A stretch of 64,000 bases of DNA from contig OY855905.1 in NCBI GenBank assembly GCA_963693305.1, positions 25,223,937 through 25,287,936 on the forward strand. Direction: 5' to 3'. The position numbers were made by a program, and so were the translations under genes. Positions within the stretch are counted from its first letter, which is position 1, and each line of letters opens with the position of its first letter. Of the stretch, positions 61,601 to 64,000 are shown piece by piece. This stretch comes from Meandrina meandrites (taxonomy: Eukaryota > Cnidaria > Anthozoa > Scleractinia > Meandrinidae). A model generated the notes under the pieces. It saw only the letters and a program-made list of their open reading frames with translations, was not told where the DNA came from and did not search any database.

Positions 61601-63892
61601 TAATTAACATAAGATAACAGAAAAAGGTCATTTCGGATGTCACTAAAAATGATATCTCGACATCCACCGGTAAATTATGTTTGGACCGATCAGAGGTATC
61701 GTAAATGTAAATAGTGTCTTATTTACCTGTGCAATACATATTTGGGGCGGTTCGGCATACTCGTCTGGCCCGCACTGCGTGCATTTCTTTGCAGCACGGG
61801 AATATTCCAGTTGGCCGAAATATCCGAAAATAAAAAAAATACATAAATAAAAATGAAATGGGTGATTGATGTGAACTTCTAGGTATTAAAAGTACTGGCT
61901 TATATGTATGATTTTACGTTTTTCTGACTTCATCTCAATATTTTGCGGCCGACCGCAATTTTTTCGCACGTGCCAGACGAGTGTGCCGAACGGCCCCCAA
62001 TACGTCGCAAATAGGTAAATAAGCCACTATTTTCGATTCCTTTGACCAGTCCAAGTGAAACTTTCCTGGTAGGTCTTGAAATATATTTCTTCCTGACATC
62101 CAAAATGATTCCCCGAATTTTTTTGGTTCTCTAATGAAAATTAAAACAAACTGCTGTTTGAGAACACACGAAAGTGACTTTGAAGTTACTGTTCGCCGAT
62201 TGGGCAAAATAAAGGATTTTTTTTGCTCAATCAGGAGCCAGCATCCGCAGAGCCGTTGTAAATGGTCTGGAGAGACTCGTTTCCCAGGGGCTCTTATCAC
62301 TTTTCTTGAAAACTTTCGCCGCTACGATTTCTGCCCGGCTTACTTCGTTTCGCCCCGACTAACTGCCCCTGGGTCTGCGAGGATGTATTCACTCCTGAAA
62401 ATTATACTAAAACAATTCGTCTCGGGAAATGTTGTCCGAGATTCGCTTCGCCTTCGGCGAATAATTGTTAAATGTGACAAATAACAGTATAAAAAAAATT
62501 CAAATATTTTTGGCGCGCGCGATAGGTCAAAACGTCACTTAATGCACTTAATGGGGAATATCAGATGGTATTTCCTATGTGATATTCCCTAGTTTATGAA
62601 CTTGCAATTTACGTTAGAACATTTTCTTAAATTAAAATGAATAGAAATGAACATGAATTTTTTTTTTACCAAAATGGGTAGTTCACACGAAGAGATTTGG
62701 TTCCCGGGACTAGTCGCAGAAACTAGTCCCCTCGTGTGTGCCGACCTTTAGCACTGACTAATACAGAGCACGTCGAAGCTAGCATTAACTATAAATGTTT
62801 TTGTTTCCACAAAGCCTTGGACAATACTGCAGTCTCTGGACAAGGAAAAACAAAGGGAGGCCATAAGTGCCGCGATTACAGCAATATATGAAGGACCGAA
62901 TGTACGAGAAGAAGTCCGAACCACATTCATAGGTGTAATGGAGGGATTACTCAATATCATTCTTTATCCCATTACAAGCACGCAGCTCGGAGTTTTTAGC
63001 AACTTTCTTGATATGAAAAAGCTCGACGTCTTACAACATGTTGAACGTTCGCGTGCAAAACAGTTCAAAGAGAGGTTTCTGGATATTTTCGTTCAAGAAC
63101 ATCCTGAAGATGTTGCAAATATTAACGAAGCAAAACAAGCAAGAAGTGAGGCATACAAAAACTTTGATTCCCTGATTGAAGATCCCTGGGACACAAGCGA
63201 CATAGGCCCATGGGAGGAAAATTATAGAGAATTTGAGAAACTAACTAAGATGAGTCAAAAAAGGTATCAGCTCCGCGCGCTATTTAGTGACAAGTTGGAA
63301 AACGTAGACCTTTCTTTTACCGAGACACCACCCAATGTTCTCCACGCGGTTATACTCAACAATCCTCGTTTGGTCGCTGGTATGTCGCATACGTTTAACT
63401 TGTTAGGAACAATTGGTGCTACCTATAGCGTATTTAAAGAAGTCTTCACTCCAGGCAGTGACTTTCGCCAAGGTGACCCGAGAGCTGTCATGTCTGTCGT
63501 AGCAACCGCTATTGGTGGCGTAGGATCTGTTAAAGGAACGTTCGACTTACTTAAAGTTTTGAAAGAAAAATTATTCGGGCCACACGAAACTCCAAAGACC
63601 TACTCCTCTCTTAGAACTCCCGAGGAATTAGCCACATTCGAGGAAGAGTTAGTAACAGAGGTTGGTGTGGACCTGACAAACATGGAGAGAGCTAGTAGCA
63701 GGCTGGCTCGTATGGCGGAGGCCAAAACAATAGGACGCGTTTTTACAGCTTTTGGGGTTGTTGCTGACGGCATTTTCTTTGGTATAAGCGTGTATGACCT
63801 GTACATGGATTTCAACGCAGACACCAAGGATGATTGGAAAATAGCAGACGACTTCTTGTTCGCAGCTTCTGCCGGCATAGGAGCTGCTCTTG
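26932..63892 (+). CDS. giant secreted galaxin/VWC/multi-pentraxin/C-type lectin protein gene, 3' end outside window
   Basis: Gene-level entry. I propose 29 exons: 26932-27001, 27115-27690, 28492-28746, 28901-29233, 30371-30577, 30913-31503, nine pentraxin exon pairs from 31659 to 51898, 53020-53049, 53584-53991, 54587-54594, 57183-60440 and 62815-63892. Every junction has GT/AG and matching phase, with a total of 12319 coding bases and more than 4100 residues. A signal peptide makes it secreted, and pentraxin plus C-type lectin domains point to calcium-dependent binding of microbes, glycans or matrix. Introns 29234-30370, 40857-41639, 43336-44293, 44508-45202, 50493-50945 and 51160-51506 show nothing recognisable. 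The 3' half being the same gene depends on the 8-nt microexon. Confidence 0.75.
27115..27690 (+). CDS. exon 2: Cys/Trp-rich N-terminal domain, possibly beta-trefoil-like
   Basis: The acceptor is TTCCTTATCGAAG and the donor GTACGT, phase 1 to 1. The 192-residue segment has two similar halves of the kind 'GDAVLFTI ... WLACSKNDC' and 'YGDEVALFYRV ... WLGCATGRK', then FVVTGNMGLQNGTLSGHPVK and a YLSI ending. Repeating GD-V-L units with W-L-x-C suggest a beta-trefoil or similar carbohydrate-binding fold; this is a guess from pattern. The frame runs on to a stop at 27773, so intron retention would give a short secreted protein of about 243 residues. Confidence 0.72.
27969..28443 (-). mobile_element. 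tRNA-derived SINE interrupted by a MITE
   Basis: On the minus strand the unit starts AGGCGCAGTGGCCTAATGG, an RNA polymerase III A box, and later has a GGGTTCGAACCC B box, then a body with ACCAGCATCCTATCCAGGAG and the end GCAGGCTTTACCT. The A-box and B-box halves are separated by the palindromic element at 28170-28406. It lies in intron 2 and ends 48 bp before exon 3. Confidence 0.75.
28170..28406. mobile_element. Harbinger-like MITE nested in the SINE, TSD CTG
   Basis: The ends GCACCACTTGTTCAAAGG and GAACAACTGGAGC match the MITE at 26399. CTG lies on both sides (28167-28169 and 28407-28409), and removing the element restores a continuous tRNA-like SINE head. The centre differs from the 145-bp copy and carries about 100 bp of unrelated sequence. 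Confidence 0.75.
28492..28746 (+). CDS. exon 3: galaxin-like di-cysteine repeats
   Basis: The acceptor is TTTTATTTCCAG and the donor GTAAGA, phase 1 to 1. The 85-residue segment has four CC pairs spaced as in galaxin (RCCAGEKPYNTKTSLCCGG, then ARCCSNVAFFPDKQVCCQG), plus CDRCGSKPY. Galaxins are coral extracellular matrix proteins built from such repeats, but the domain also occurs in non-skeletal secreted proteins. Confidence 0.8.
28901..29233 (+). CDS. exon 4: second galaxin-like block
   Basis: The acceptor is TTTAACCTTTAAG and the donor GTAAGT, phase 1 to 1. It has five CC pairs in 111 residues (VQCCGSEPYLATHGICCND, LECCDDQGFNKRTSFC, WSCCKNKEIY, SRCCHYG). An acidic linker (GQDTDADDTT) begins the exon. 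The alternating CC and CC-like spacing is the galaxin signature. Confidence 0.78.
29234..30370. other. intron 4, nothing recognised
   Basis: This is AT-rich sequence with no terminal repeats, RNA genes or open frames of interest. A short open frame at 29632-29838 has no support. Confidence 0.5.
30371..30577 (+). CDS. exon 5: von Willebrand factor type C domain
   Basis: The acceptor is TTTTCATTTAG and the donor GTAAGT, phase 1 to 1. The 69 residues show the VWC cysteine pattern (KCLFQNNTYLSGQRF, CRSCVCNDGDPVC, ECCPIFQC) with ten cysteines. VWC domains usually bind growth factors or mediate assembly of extracellular proteins. Confidence 0.82.
30913..31503 (+). CDS. exon 6: single-exon LamG/pentraxin-like domain, degenerate
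   Basis: Phase 1 to 1, 197 residues. It aligns by eye with the downstream pentraxin domains (AMTISFWMKT, WHFLWITWESS, GGYLVLGQRQQ, FVGEISHVNIWN), but the two conserved disulphide cysteines and the calcium-binding EQDS motif are replaced, by Leu/Ser and RQQT. Unlike the others it is not split by an intron. It may be the ancestral or a structural, non-calcium-binding unit. Confidence 0.75.
31659..32604 (+). CDS. pentraxin domain 1 (exons 7 and 8)
   Basis: Exons 31659-31866 and 32207-32604, joined at phase 2. The first half has FTVCLWMSSS and FSYAVSGQDNELLIY; the second has HHICVSWESS, which fits the PROSITE pentraxin pattern H-x-C-x-[ST]-W-x-[ST], and the calcium-site motif LGQEQDSVGG with FDxxQSF-type residues (DYDADQSFKG). 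The two cysteines are those of the conserved pentraxin disulphide. This copy lacks two codons (GN) in the first half and has an extra Cys (IYCNK). Confidence 0.85.
32605..33219. other. intron 8, first part, nothing recognised
   Basis: AT-rich intron sequence before the foldback element; no gene or repeat was recognised. Confidence 0.4.
33220..34806. mobile_element. foldback element with arms of about 650 bp
   Basis: The left arm 33220-33874 and right arm 34180-34806 are inverted copies with roughly 90 percent identity by eye. They enclose a 305-bp spacer that contains a nested hairpin element (33886-33999). Both arms hold a similar open frame (plus strand from 33276, minus strand from 34751) reading LRKTERIDAKCLIKN. 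This frame lacks a recognised domain and is probably not a gene. No clear target duplication was found. Confidence 0.65.
33886..33999. mobile_element. AACAATTATT hairpin element, copy 1
   Basis: The palindrome starts AACAATTATTCCATTCG and ends CATGGAATAATTGT, with the inner stem GTTGGATACGAG and a small CGGCGCTTCGCGCC loop stem. TAA lies on both sides (33883-33885 and 34000-34002). Copies 2 and 3 lie at 56815 and 62411. Confidence 0.65.
34807..35285. repeat. interspersed repeat ending in a hairpin, related to 48003-48655
   Basis: Segments near 34010-34110 and 34820-35285 recur at 48010-48120 and 48230-48655 (shared TCGATATT and AATACCCGTAAGAATAT blocks). The right end is a large hairpin at 35153-35281: CTTATTAACCGAGC and GGGAGAATCTTGACC against their complements. 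It is probably the decayed end of a non-autonomous DNA transposon. Confidence 0.5.
35415..36785 (+). CDS. pentraxin domain 2 (exons 9 and 10)
   Basis: Exons 35415-35628 (214 nt) and 36388-36785 (398 nt), phases 1-2-1. The first half starts DNAFHFPKKGIND with FTVCLWMNSS; the second half has HHICVTWEKN and LGQEQDSVGGDFDATQSFQG. The disulphide cysteines and the EQD calcium ligands are present. The last PROSITE position is Lys instead of Ser/Thr. It ends CTLLGAG before a GTAAGT donor. Confidence 0.85.
35684..35769 (-). mobile_element. tRNA-like SINE fragment
   Basis: On the minus strand this reads GCCTAGCTCACCAAGAG, then GTAACTCAGTGCTAGAGCG (A-box-like) and GGGTTCGTTTCCCGTCGGGG (B-box-like). It looks like a tRNA-derived SINE head rather than a functional tRNA, because the acceptor stem does not pair. 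It lies in intron 9. Confidence 0.5.
36803..37135. mobile_element. small TIR element in intron 10
   Basis: The ends GGGGTGCTTGCCATTT and AAATGGTAAGCACCCC are inverted with one mismatch, about 333 bp apart. Repeated TTACCATT and GGAAATTTC motifs lie inside. There is no transposase and no clear target duplication. It starts only 17 bp after the donor of exon 10. Confidence 0.55.
37485..38646 (+). CDS. pentraxin domain 3 (exons 11 and 12)
   Basis: Exons 37485-37698 and 38246-38646. The first half has DYAFHFPEKGVTD and FTVCLWMSSS; it is not visible as a long ATG frame but is open throughout. The second half has HQICVSWERG and LGQEQDSVGGGFDADQSLQG. The donor of exon 12 is the weaker GTGCGT. The second-half exon is one codon longer than in domain 2. 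Calcium ligands and cysteines are kept. Confidence 0.82.
38992..39325. mobile_element. TTAA-bounded MITE in intron 12
   Basis: The unit runs from TTAAGGTCACTGGCGACAG to GAGCCACCTTAA. Its sequence recurs around 54648-55301 (shared CTACAATCATGGT, CCAGTGATTG and GGTGACCCCTATTTTTTAT blocks). The terminal similarity is short and imperfect; the TTAA bounds suggest a piggyBac- or Kolobok-type origin. Confidence 0.5.
39700..40856 (+). CDS. pentraxin domain 4 (exons 13 and 14)
   Basis: Exons 39700-39913 and 40456-40856. The first half reads DYAFNFPDKGVTD, FTICLWMSSS and SGEGNDNELVIDYDRY. The second half has HHICVSWENN and LGQEQDSVGGGFDTSQSLQG, ending CEPYKIMG before GTAGGT. All calcium-site residues and both cysteines are present. 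The intron between the halves contains a 280-bp MITE. Confidence 0.85.
39944..40223. mobile_element. MITE rich in GAGAGT motifs, TSD TTA
   Basis: The ends AGCCCAGGCCAAAC and TTTGGCCCAGGCT are imperfect inverted repeats, flanked by TTA (39941-39943 and 40224-40226). The interior is made of many ATGAGAGTT/ACTCTCATC units in both orientations, so it can fold extensively. A TTA duplication fits the TWA preference of Harbinger elements. Confidence 0.6.
41640..43335 (+). CDS. pentraxin domain 5 (exons 15 and 16)
   Basis: Exons 41640-41847 (208 nt, lacking the GN codons like domain 1) and 42935-43335. The first half reads DHAFNFPEKGVND with KLSNMRGLTAF; the second half has HHICATWASN, which fits the PROSITE pentraxin pattern, and LGQEQDSVGGGFDASQSFQG. 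It ends CKPFETLG before GTAAGA. The ligands are intact. The intervening intron holds a decayed Harbinger-like MITE, a (TCATAG)n run and a palindrome. Confidence 0.85.
42352..42379. repeat. (TCATAG)n microsatellite
   Basis: About 4.5 copies of the hexamer TCATAG lie in intron 15. Confidence 0.75.
42476..42605. repeat. imperfect palindrome in intron 15
   Basis: The left arm CTAACCTAGCTTGCTCGAG with CTGGGGATTATTGGCC mirrors the right arm GGCCAGTATTCCCCAG with CGAGCCTCGTGCTTGG. The centre contains TACGAAATTGCTGCGCTCGG. It is probably a hairpin MITE. Confidence 0.5.
43336..44293. other. intron 16, nothing recognised
   Basis: There are no terminal repeats or coding signals. A short open frame at 43841-44056 lacks support. 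Confidence 0.5.
44294..45600 (+). CDS. pentraxin domain 6 (exons 17 and 18)
   Basis: Exons 44294-44507 and 45203-45600. The first half has DYALHFPDKGVSD and SGNRKGTLFSYAVSG; the second half starts SVTTVSAHDGAWHH rather than the usual RxTSVTA, then HHICVSWESS (fits the PROSITE pattern) and LGQEQDSVGGSFDSSQSLQG. It ends CKKVEVG before GTATGT. Calcium ligands and cysteines are kept. Confidence 0.85.
45721..45940 (+). mobile_element. tRNA-derived SINE in intron 18
   Basis: The head GAGGCGCGGTGGCCTAATGG is A-box-like. The body has GTGTAAATGGGTACCGGCG, then GCGATGGACTAGCATCCCGT and CCAGGGGGGAGTAG, and the end is TATACAGACTTTACC. The body and end resemble the SINE at 27969 (ACCAGCATCCTATCCAGG, AGGCTTTACC), so both belong to one family in opposite orientation. 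Confidence 0.7.
46320..47318 (+). CDS. pentraxin domain 7 (exons 19 and 20), Trp lost
   Basis: Exons 46320-46533 (donor GTGACG) and 46921-47318 (donor GTACAG). The first half reads DYVFNFPEKGVND and MRSLTDFTVCLW. The second half has HHICVSRERN: the conserved Trp of the pentraxin signature is replaced by Arg and the neighbouring strand has an extra Cys (WKFCKDG). The LGQEQDSVGGDFDATQSFQG calcium motif is intact. It may be a weakened unit. Confidence 0.83.
46608..46712. mobile_element. decayed Harbinger-like palindromic MITE
   Basis: GGTTGTTCAGAAGAACAAC, ATCGCTATCCGCTAGTG and CCACTGGATAGTGATTTATC match parts of the element at 26399. The right terminus is lost. Confidence 0.45.
47756..50492 (+). 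CDS. pentraxin domain 8 (exons 21 and 22)
   Basis: Exons 47756-47972 (217 nt) and 50092-50492. The first half has no internal long ATG frame but is open; it reads DYAFHFPEKGVND with an extra Gly codon (MRSGLTAFTICLW). The second half has HHICASWESS (fits the PROSITE pattern) and LGQEQDSVGGGFDTSQSFEG, ending CEPFGNLG before GTAAGT. The 2.1-kb intron between the halves, the largest splitting a pentraxin domain, carries an interspersed repeat and a hAT-like element. Confidence 0.82.
48003..48655. repeat. interspersed repeat related to 34010-35285
   Basis: The left part matches 34010-34110 (AACTACC(A/G)AATT blocks) and the right part matches 34820-35285, including the terminal hairpin AACCAAGCTTTGTCGG ... 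CTGCTCGGTTAATAAG. This copy lacks the foldback arm found in the first copy. Confidence 0.5.
48863..49658. mobile_element. hAT-like non-autonomous element, TSD GAACA
   Basis: The termini are CAGGGTCCGAAATT and AATTTCGGACCCTG, perfect 14-bp inverted repeats beginning CAGGG as in hAT elements. A 5-bp direct repeat GAACA flanks them (48858-48862 and 49659-49663). Subterminal (T)GGCGACCAA motifs are repeated at both ends. There is no transposase frame. Most hAT elements give 8-bp duplications; 5 bp is known for one hAT group. Confidence 0.75.
50946..51898 (+). CDS. pentraxin domain 9 (exons 23 and 24)
   Basis: Exons 50946-51159 and 51507-51898 (392 nt, two codons shorter than domain 1). The first half reads DYAFDFPDKGVHD and SGEGNDNELLIEYNGSFD; the second half has HHICVSWENG and LGQEQDSVGGGFDTTQSFQG, and ends CKPVEEG before GTACGT. 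It is the last of the nine split pentraxin domains. Calcium ligands and cysteines are conserved. Confidence 0.85.
52533..52680. mobile_element. long perfect-stem hairpin element
   Basis: The 148-bp palindrome has AGGAAAATCCATTACCTGAC at the left end and its complement at the right, inner CCGATATCGCAC and a short CGCGAAGCG loop. The stem is close to perfect over about 65 bp, which suggests recent insertion or ongoing correction. It lies in intron 24. Confidence 0.65.
53020..53049 (+). CDS. 30-nt linker exon
   Basis: A TTTTTTCTTTTAG acceptor and a GTAAGA donor frame 30 bases that keep phase 1 to 1 and encode VSGAKSLPNT when joined. It links the last pentraxin domain to the C-type lectin exon. 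Support is splice-signal quality and phase only. Confidence 0.55.
53390..53490. repeat. (GAT)n and (ATT)n microsatellites
   Basis: GATGAT units at about 53408-53438 are followed by ATTATT units to about 53490. They lie in the intron before the C-type lectin exon. Confidence 0.7.
53584..53991 (+). CDS. C-type lectin-like domain exon
   Basis: Phase 1 to 1, 136 residues. The fold is recognisable from DWTYWNGHYYYF, SWFSAEGVCREHGETVHLSS, EQWIGLTDH and DFTNWADGEPN with CGAMRPDGTWIDVACRK and FTCKTS. The EPN motif of mannose-type calcium site 2 is present, but the WND partner is WID, so sugar binding may be weakened. It is a single exon placed after the pentraxin array. Confidence 0.88.
53992..54586. 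other. intron after the C-type lectin exon
   Basis: AT-rich sequence with no recognised repeats or genes; an open frame at 54050-54364 has no support. Confidence 0.45.
54587..54594 (+). CDS. proposed 8-nt microexon
   Basis: GAAACACA lies between TTTATTGACAG and the strong donor GTGAGT. It changes phase from 1 to 0, which is exactly what is needed to join the C-type lectin exon (ends in phase 1) to the large exon at 57183 (open in phase 0). It would add Gly-Asn-Thr. No other exon with this property was found between them, but the evidence is indirect. Confidence 0.4.
54648..55301. mobile_element. composite TTAA-bounded MITE copies
   Basis: The left part matches the element at 38992 (GGTGACTGGCTACCG, GATGACCCCTATTTTTTAT). 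From 54966 the sequence TTAAGGTGGCTC is mirrored by GAGCCACCTTTAA ending at 55301. Internal blocks appear in both orientations (GTTACCATAGCAAC and GTTGCTATGGTAAC), so two copies probably inserted head to head. Confidence 0.5.
55298..57066. mobile_element. TTAA-flanked 1.77-kb element with 20-bp TIRs
   Basis: TTAA at 55298-55301 and 57063-57066 flank inverted ends GGCCGCGCTGGACCCTTGCT and AGCAAGGGTCCAGCGCGACC, which match at 19 of 20 positions. The interior has no transposase; it contains a hairpin copy at 56815. The left TTAA is shared with the end of the neighbouring MITE. The piggyBac or Kolobok superfamily is likely. Confidence 0.65.
56815..56924. mobile_element. AACAATTATT hairpin element, copy 2
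   Basis: The palindrome begins AACAATTATTCTTTTCAATC and ends AAAGAATAATTGT, with the inner stem GAGGTGAATAG and loop CCGCTACGCGG. TAA lies on both sides (56812-56814 and 56925-56927). It is nested in the 1.77-kb element. Confidence 0.65.
57183..60440 (+). CDS. large exon: LamG-like domain plus long unrecognised region
   Basis: 3258 nt, phase 0 to 0, 1086 codons without an intron. It is preceded by a long pyrimidine tract and CAACAG, and ends at a weak GTTTGT donor; reading past the donor gives a stop at 60467. Residues about 90-290 form a LamG/concanavalin-like domain (GIVDKIEIPHYSDM, FSIEFWIRPRC, FQHIAVTGTV, GQISNIQLFN). The rest has beta-rich segments (GEKIYIVRATGEGHVVAKKF, PGNYKHILALPTDREI) and a helical C-terminus; no family was recognised. 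If the microexon is wrong this would be a separate gene with an unseen start. Confidence 0.7.
60441..61331. other. intron between the last two exons, first part
   Basis: AT-rich, with a polypyrimidine TTTTC-rich tract near 61280-61310. No gene or repeat was recognised before the foldback element that starts at 61332. Confidence 0.45.
61332..62385. mobile_element. Mutator-like foldback element, 9-bp TSD
   Basis: A 1054-bp element with long inverted arms (61332-61667 and about 62100-62385) beginning CATCCTCGGAGACCCAGGGG on the left and matching on the right. TATTCACTC flanks it (61323-61331 and 62386-62394), a 9-bp duplication typical of Mutator-like elements. A second hairpin (TTCGGCATACTCGTCTGG and its near complement, about 61750 and 61970) lies inside. 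Open frames in the arms mirror each other and are not genes. Confidence 0.78.
62411..62468. mobile_element. AACAATTATT hairpin element, copy 3 (short)
   Basis: This starts AACAATTCGTCTCGGG and ends CGGCGAATAATTGT, with TAA on both sides (62408-62410 and 62469-62471). It is a shorter, internally deleted relative of copies 1 and 2. Confidence 0.5.
62815..63892 (+). CDS. exon with helical and hydrophobic segments; gene continues
   Basis: The acceptor is TTTTGTTTCCACAAAG and the donor GTAAGT, phase 0 to 1, 359 codons. It starts PWTILQSLDKEKQREA, is largely helical, and has three hydrophobic stretches: AVMSVVATAIGGVGSV, FTAFGVVADGIFFGISVYDL and FLFAASAGIGAALG. Such Gly/Ala-rich helical hairpins are seen in pore-forming or translocation regions of large toxins and in some membrane-active proteins. 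No family is recognised; the comparison is by eye only. Confidence 0.7.
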
Positions 63893-64000
63893 GTAAGTGA
63901 TAAAGAATGTTCCTCGATCACCTTCTTCGTGTGTGGATCTTCATTGTTGATGAATGGTCCACCATCGATATATCAAAATCTAAACCAACGTCCCCCGCCC
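63893..64000. other. start of an intron running off the window
   Basis: GTAAGT follows the last exon; the remaining 108 bases show no further coding signal. Confidence 0.5.

Noticed and set aside
61326..62484. Two mirrored frames (minus 61326-61667, plus 62134-62484)
   Set aside because: Both lie in the inverted arms of the Mutator-like foldback element and show no domain; similarity comes from arm symmetry.
1..64000. CRISPR arrays, bacterial operons, rRNA genes
   Set aside because: No regularly spaced direct repeats with unique spacers, no ribosomal RNA stretches, and the gene structure is eukaryotic.

Overview
The window looks like animal genomic DNA, most probably from an anthozoan cnidarian such as a stony coral. 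It is AT-rich and intron-rich, full of short palindromic DNA transposons and tRNA-derived SINEs, and it carries a gene with galaxin-type di-cysteine repeats, a family best known from coral skeletal matrix. The species cannot be fixed from sequence alone.

Positions 1 to 15196 hold most of a Polinton/Maverick (adintovirus-like) element. From left to right it has a collagen-containing fibre protein, a packaging ATPase, a proline-rich acidic protein, a minor capsid (penton) protein, a basic protein, a major capsid protein, a basic repeat protein, an adenain-like protease, two proteins sharing one zinc-ribbon-like N-terminus (the second fused to a phospholipase A2), a hydrophobic membrane protein, an unknown protein, an RVE integrase, a family-B DNA polymerase and a small basic protein. 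It ends in a 207-bp palindrome. Most genes have a TATATAAG-like motif almost touching the start codon. Several genes are interrupted: one in-frame TAG and three frame changes, all three at runs of A. The copy is therefore either decaying, affected by homopolymer errors, or uses recoding. The left end lies outside the window.

Positions 15197 to 26931 are mostly non-coding. They hold one intronless class A GPCR gene on the minus strand, whose seventh helix is shifted out of frame, a TTAA-flanked piggyBac-like MITE, hairpins, an 85-bp direct repeat and a palindromic Harbinger-like MITE.

From 26932 to beyond the right edge runs one very large plus-strand host gene. I reconstructed 29 exons from splice signals, and reading-frame phase agrees at every junction. 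The product starts with a signal peptide, then a Cys/Trp-rich domain, two galaxin-like exons, a VWC domain, one degenerate LamG/pentraxin domain, nine pentraxin domains each split over two exons at the same codon phase, a 10-residue linker exon, a C-type lectin domain, an 8-nt microexon, and then 3258-nt and 1078-nt exons. Those last exons encode a LamG-like domain, a long unrecognised region and hydrophobic helices that recall large pore-forming proteins. More than 4100 residues are encoded inside the window and the gene continues past it. This lectin array joined to a long, nearly intron-free C-terminal block is the most interesting host feature.

The introns of this gene hold many non-autonomous transposons: SINEs, a MITE nested in a SINE with a CTG target duplication, a hAT-like element, a Mutator-like foldback element with a 9-bp duplication, TTAA-flanked elements and a family of AACAATTATT-ended hairpins.
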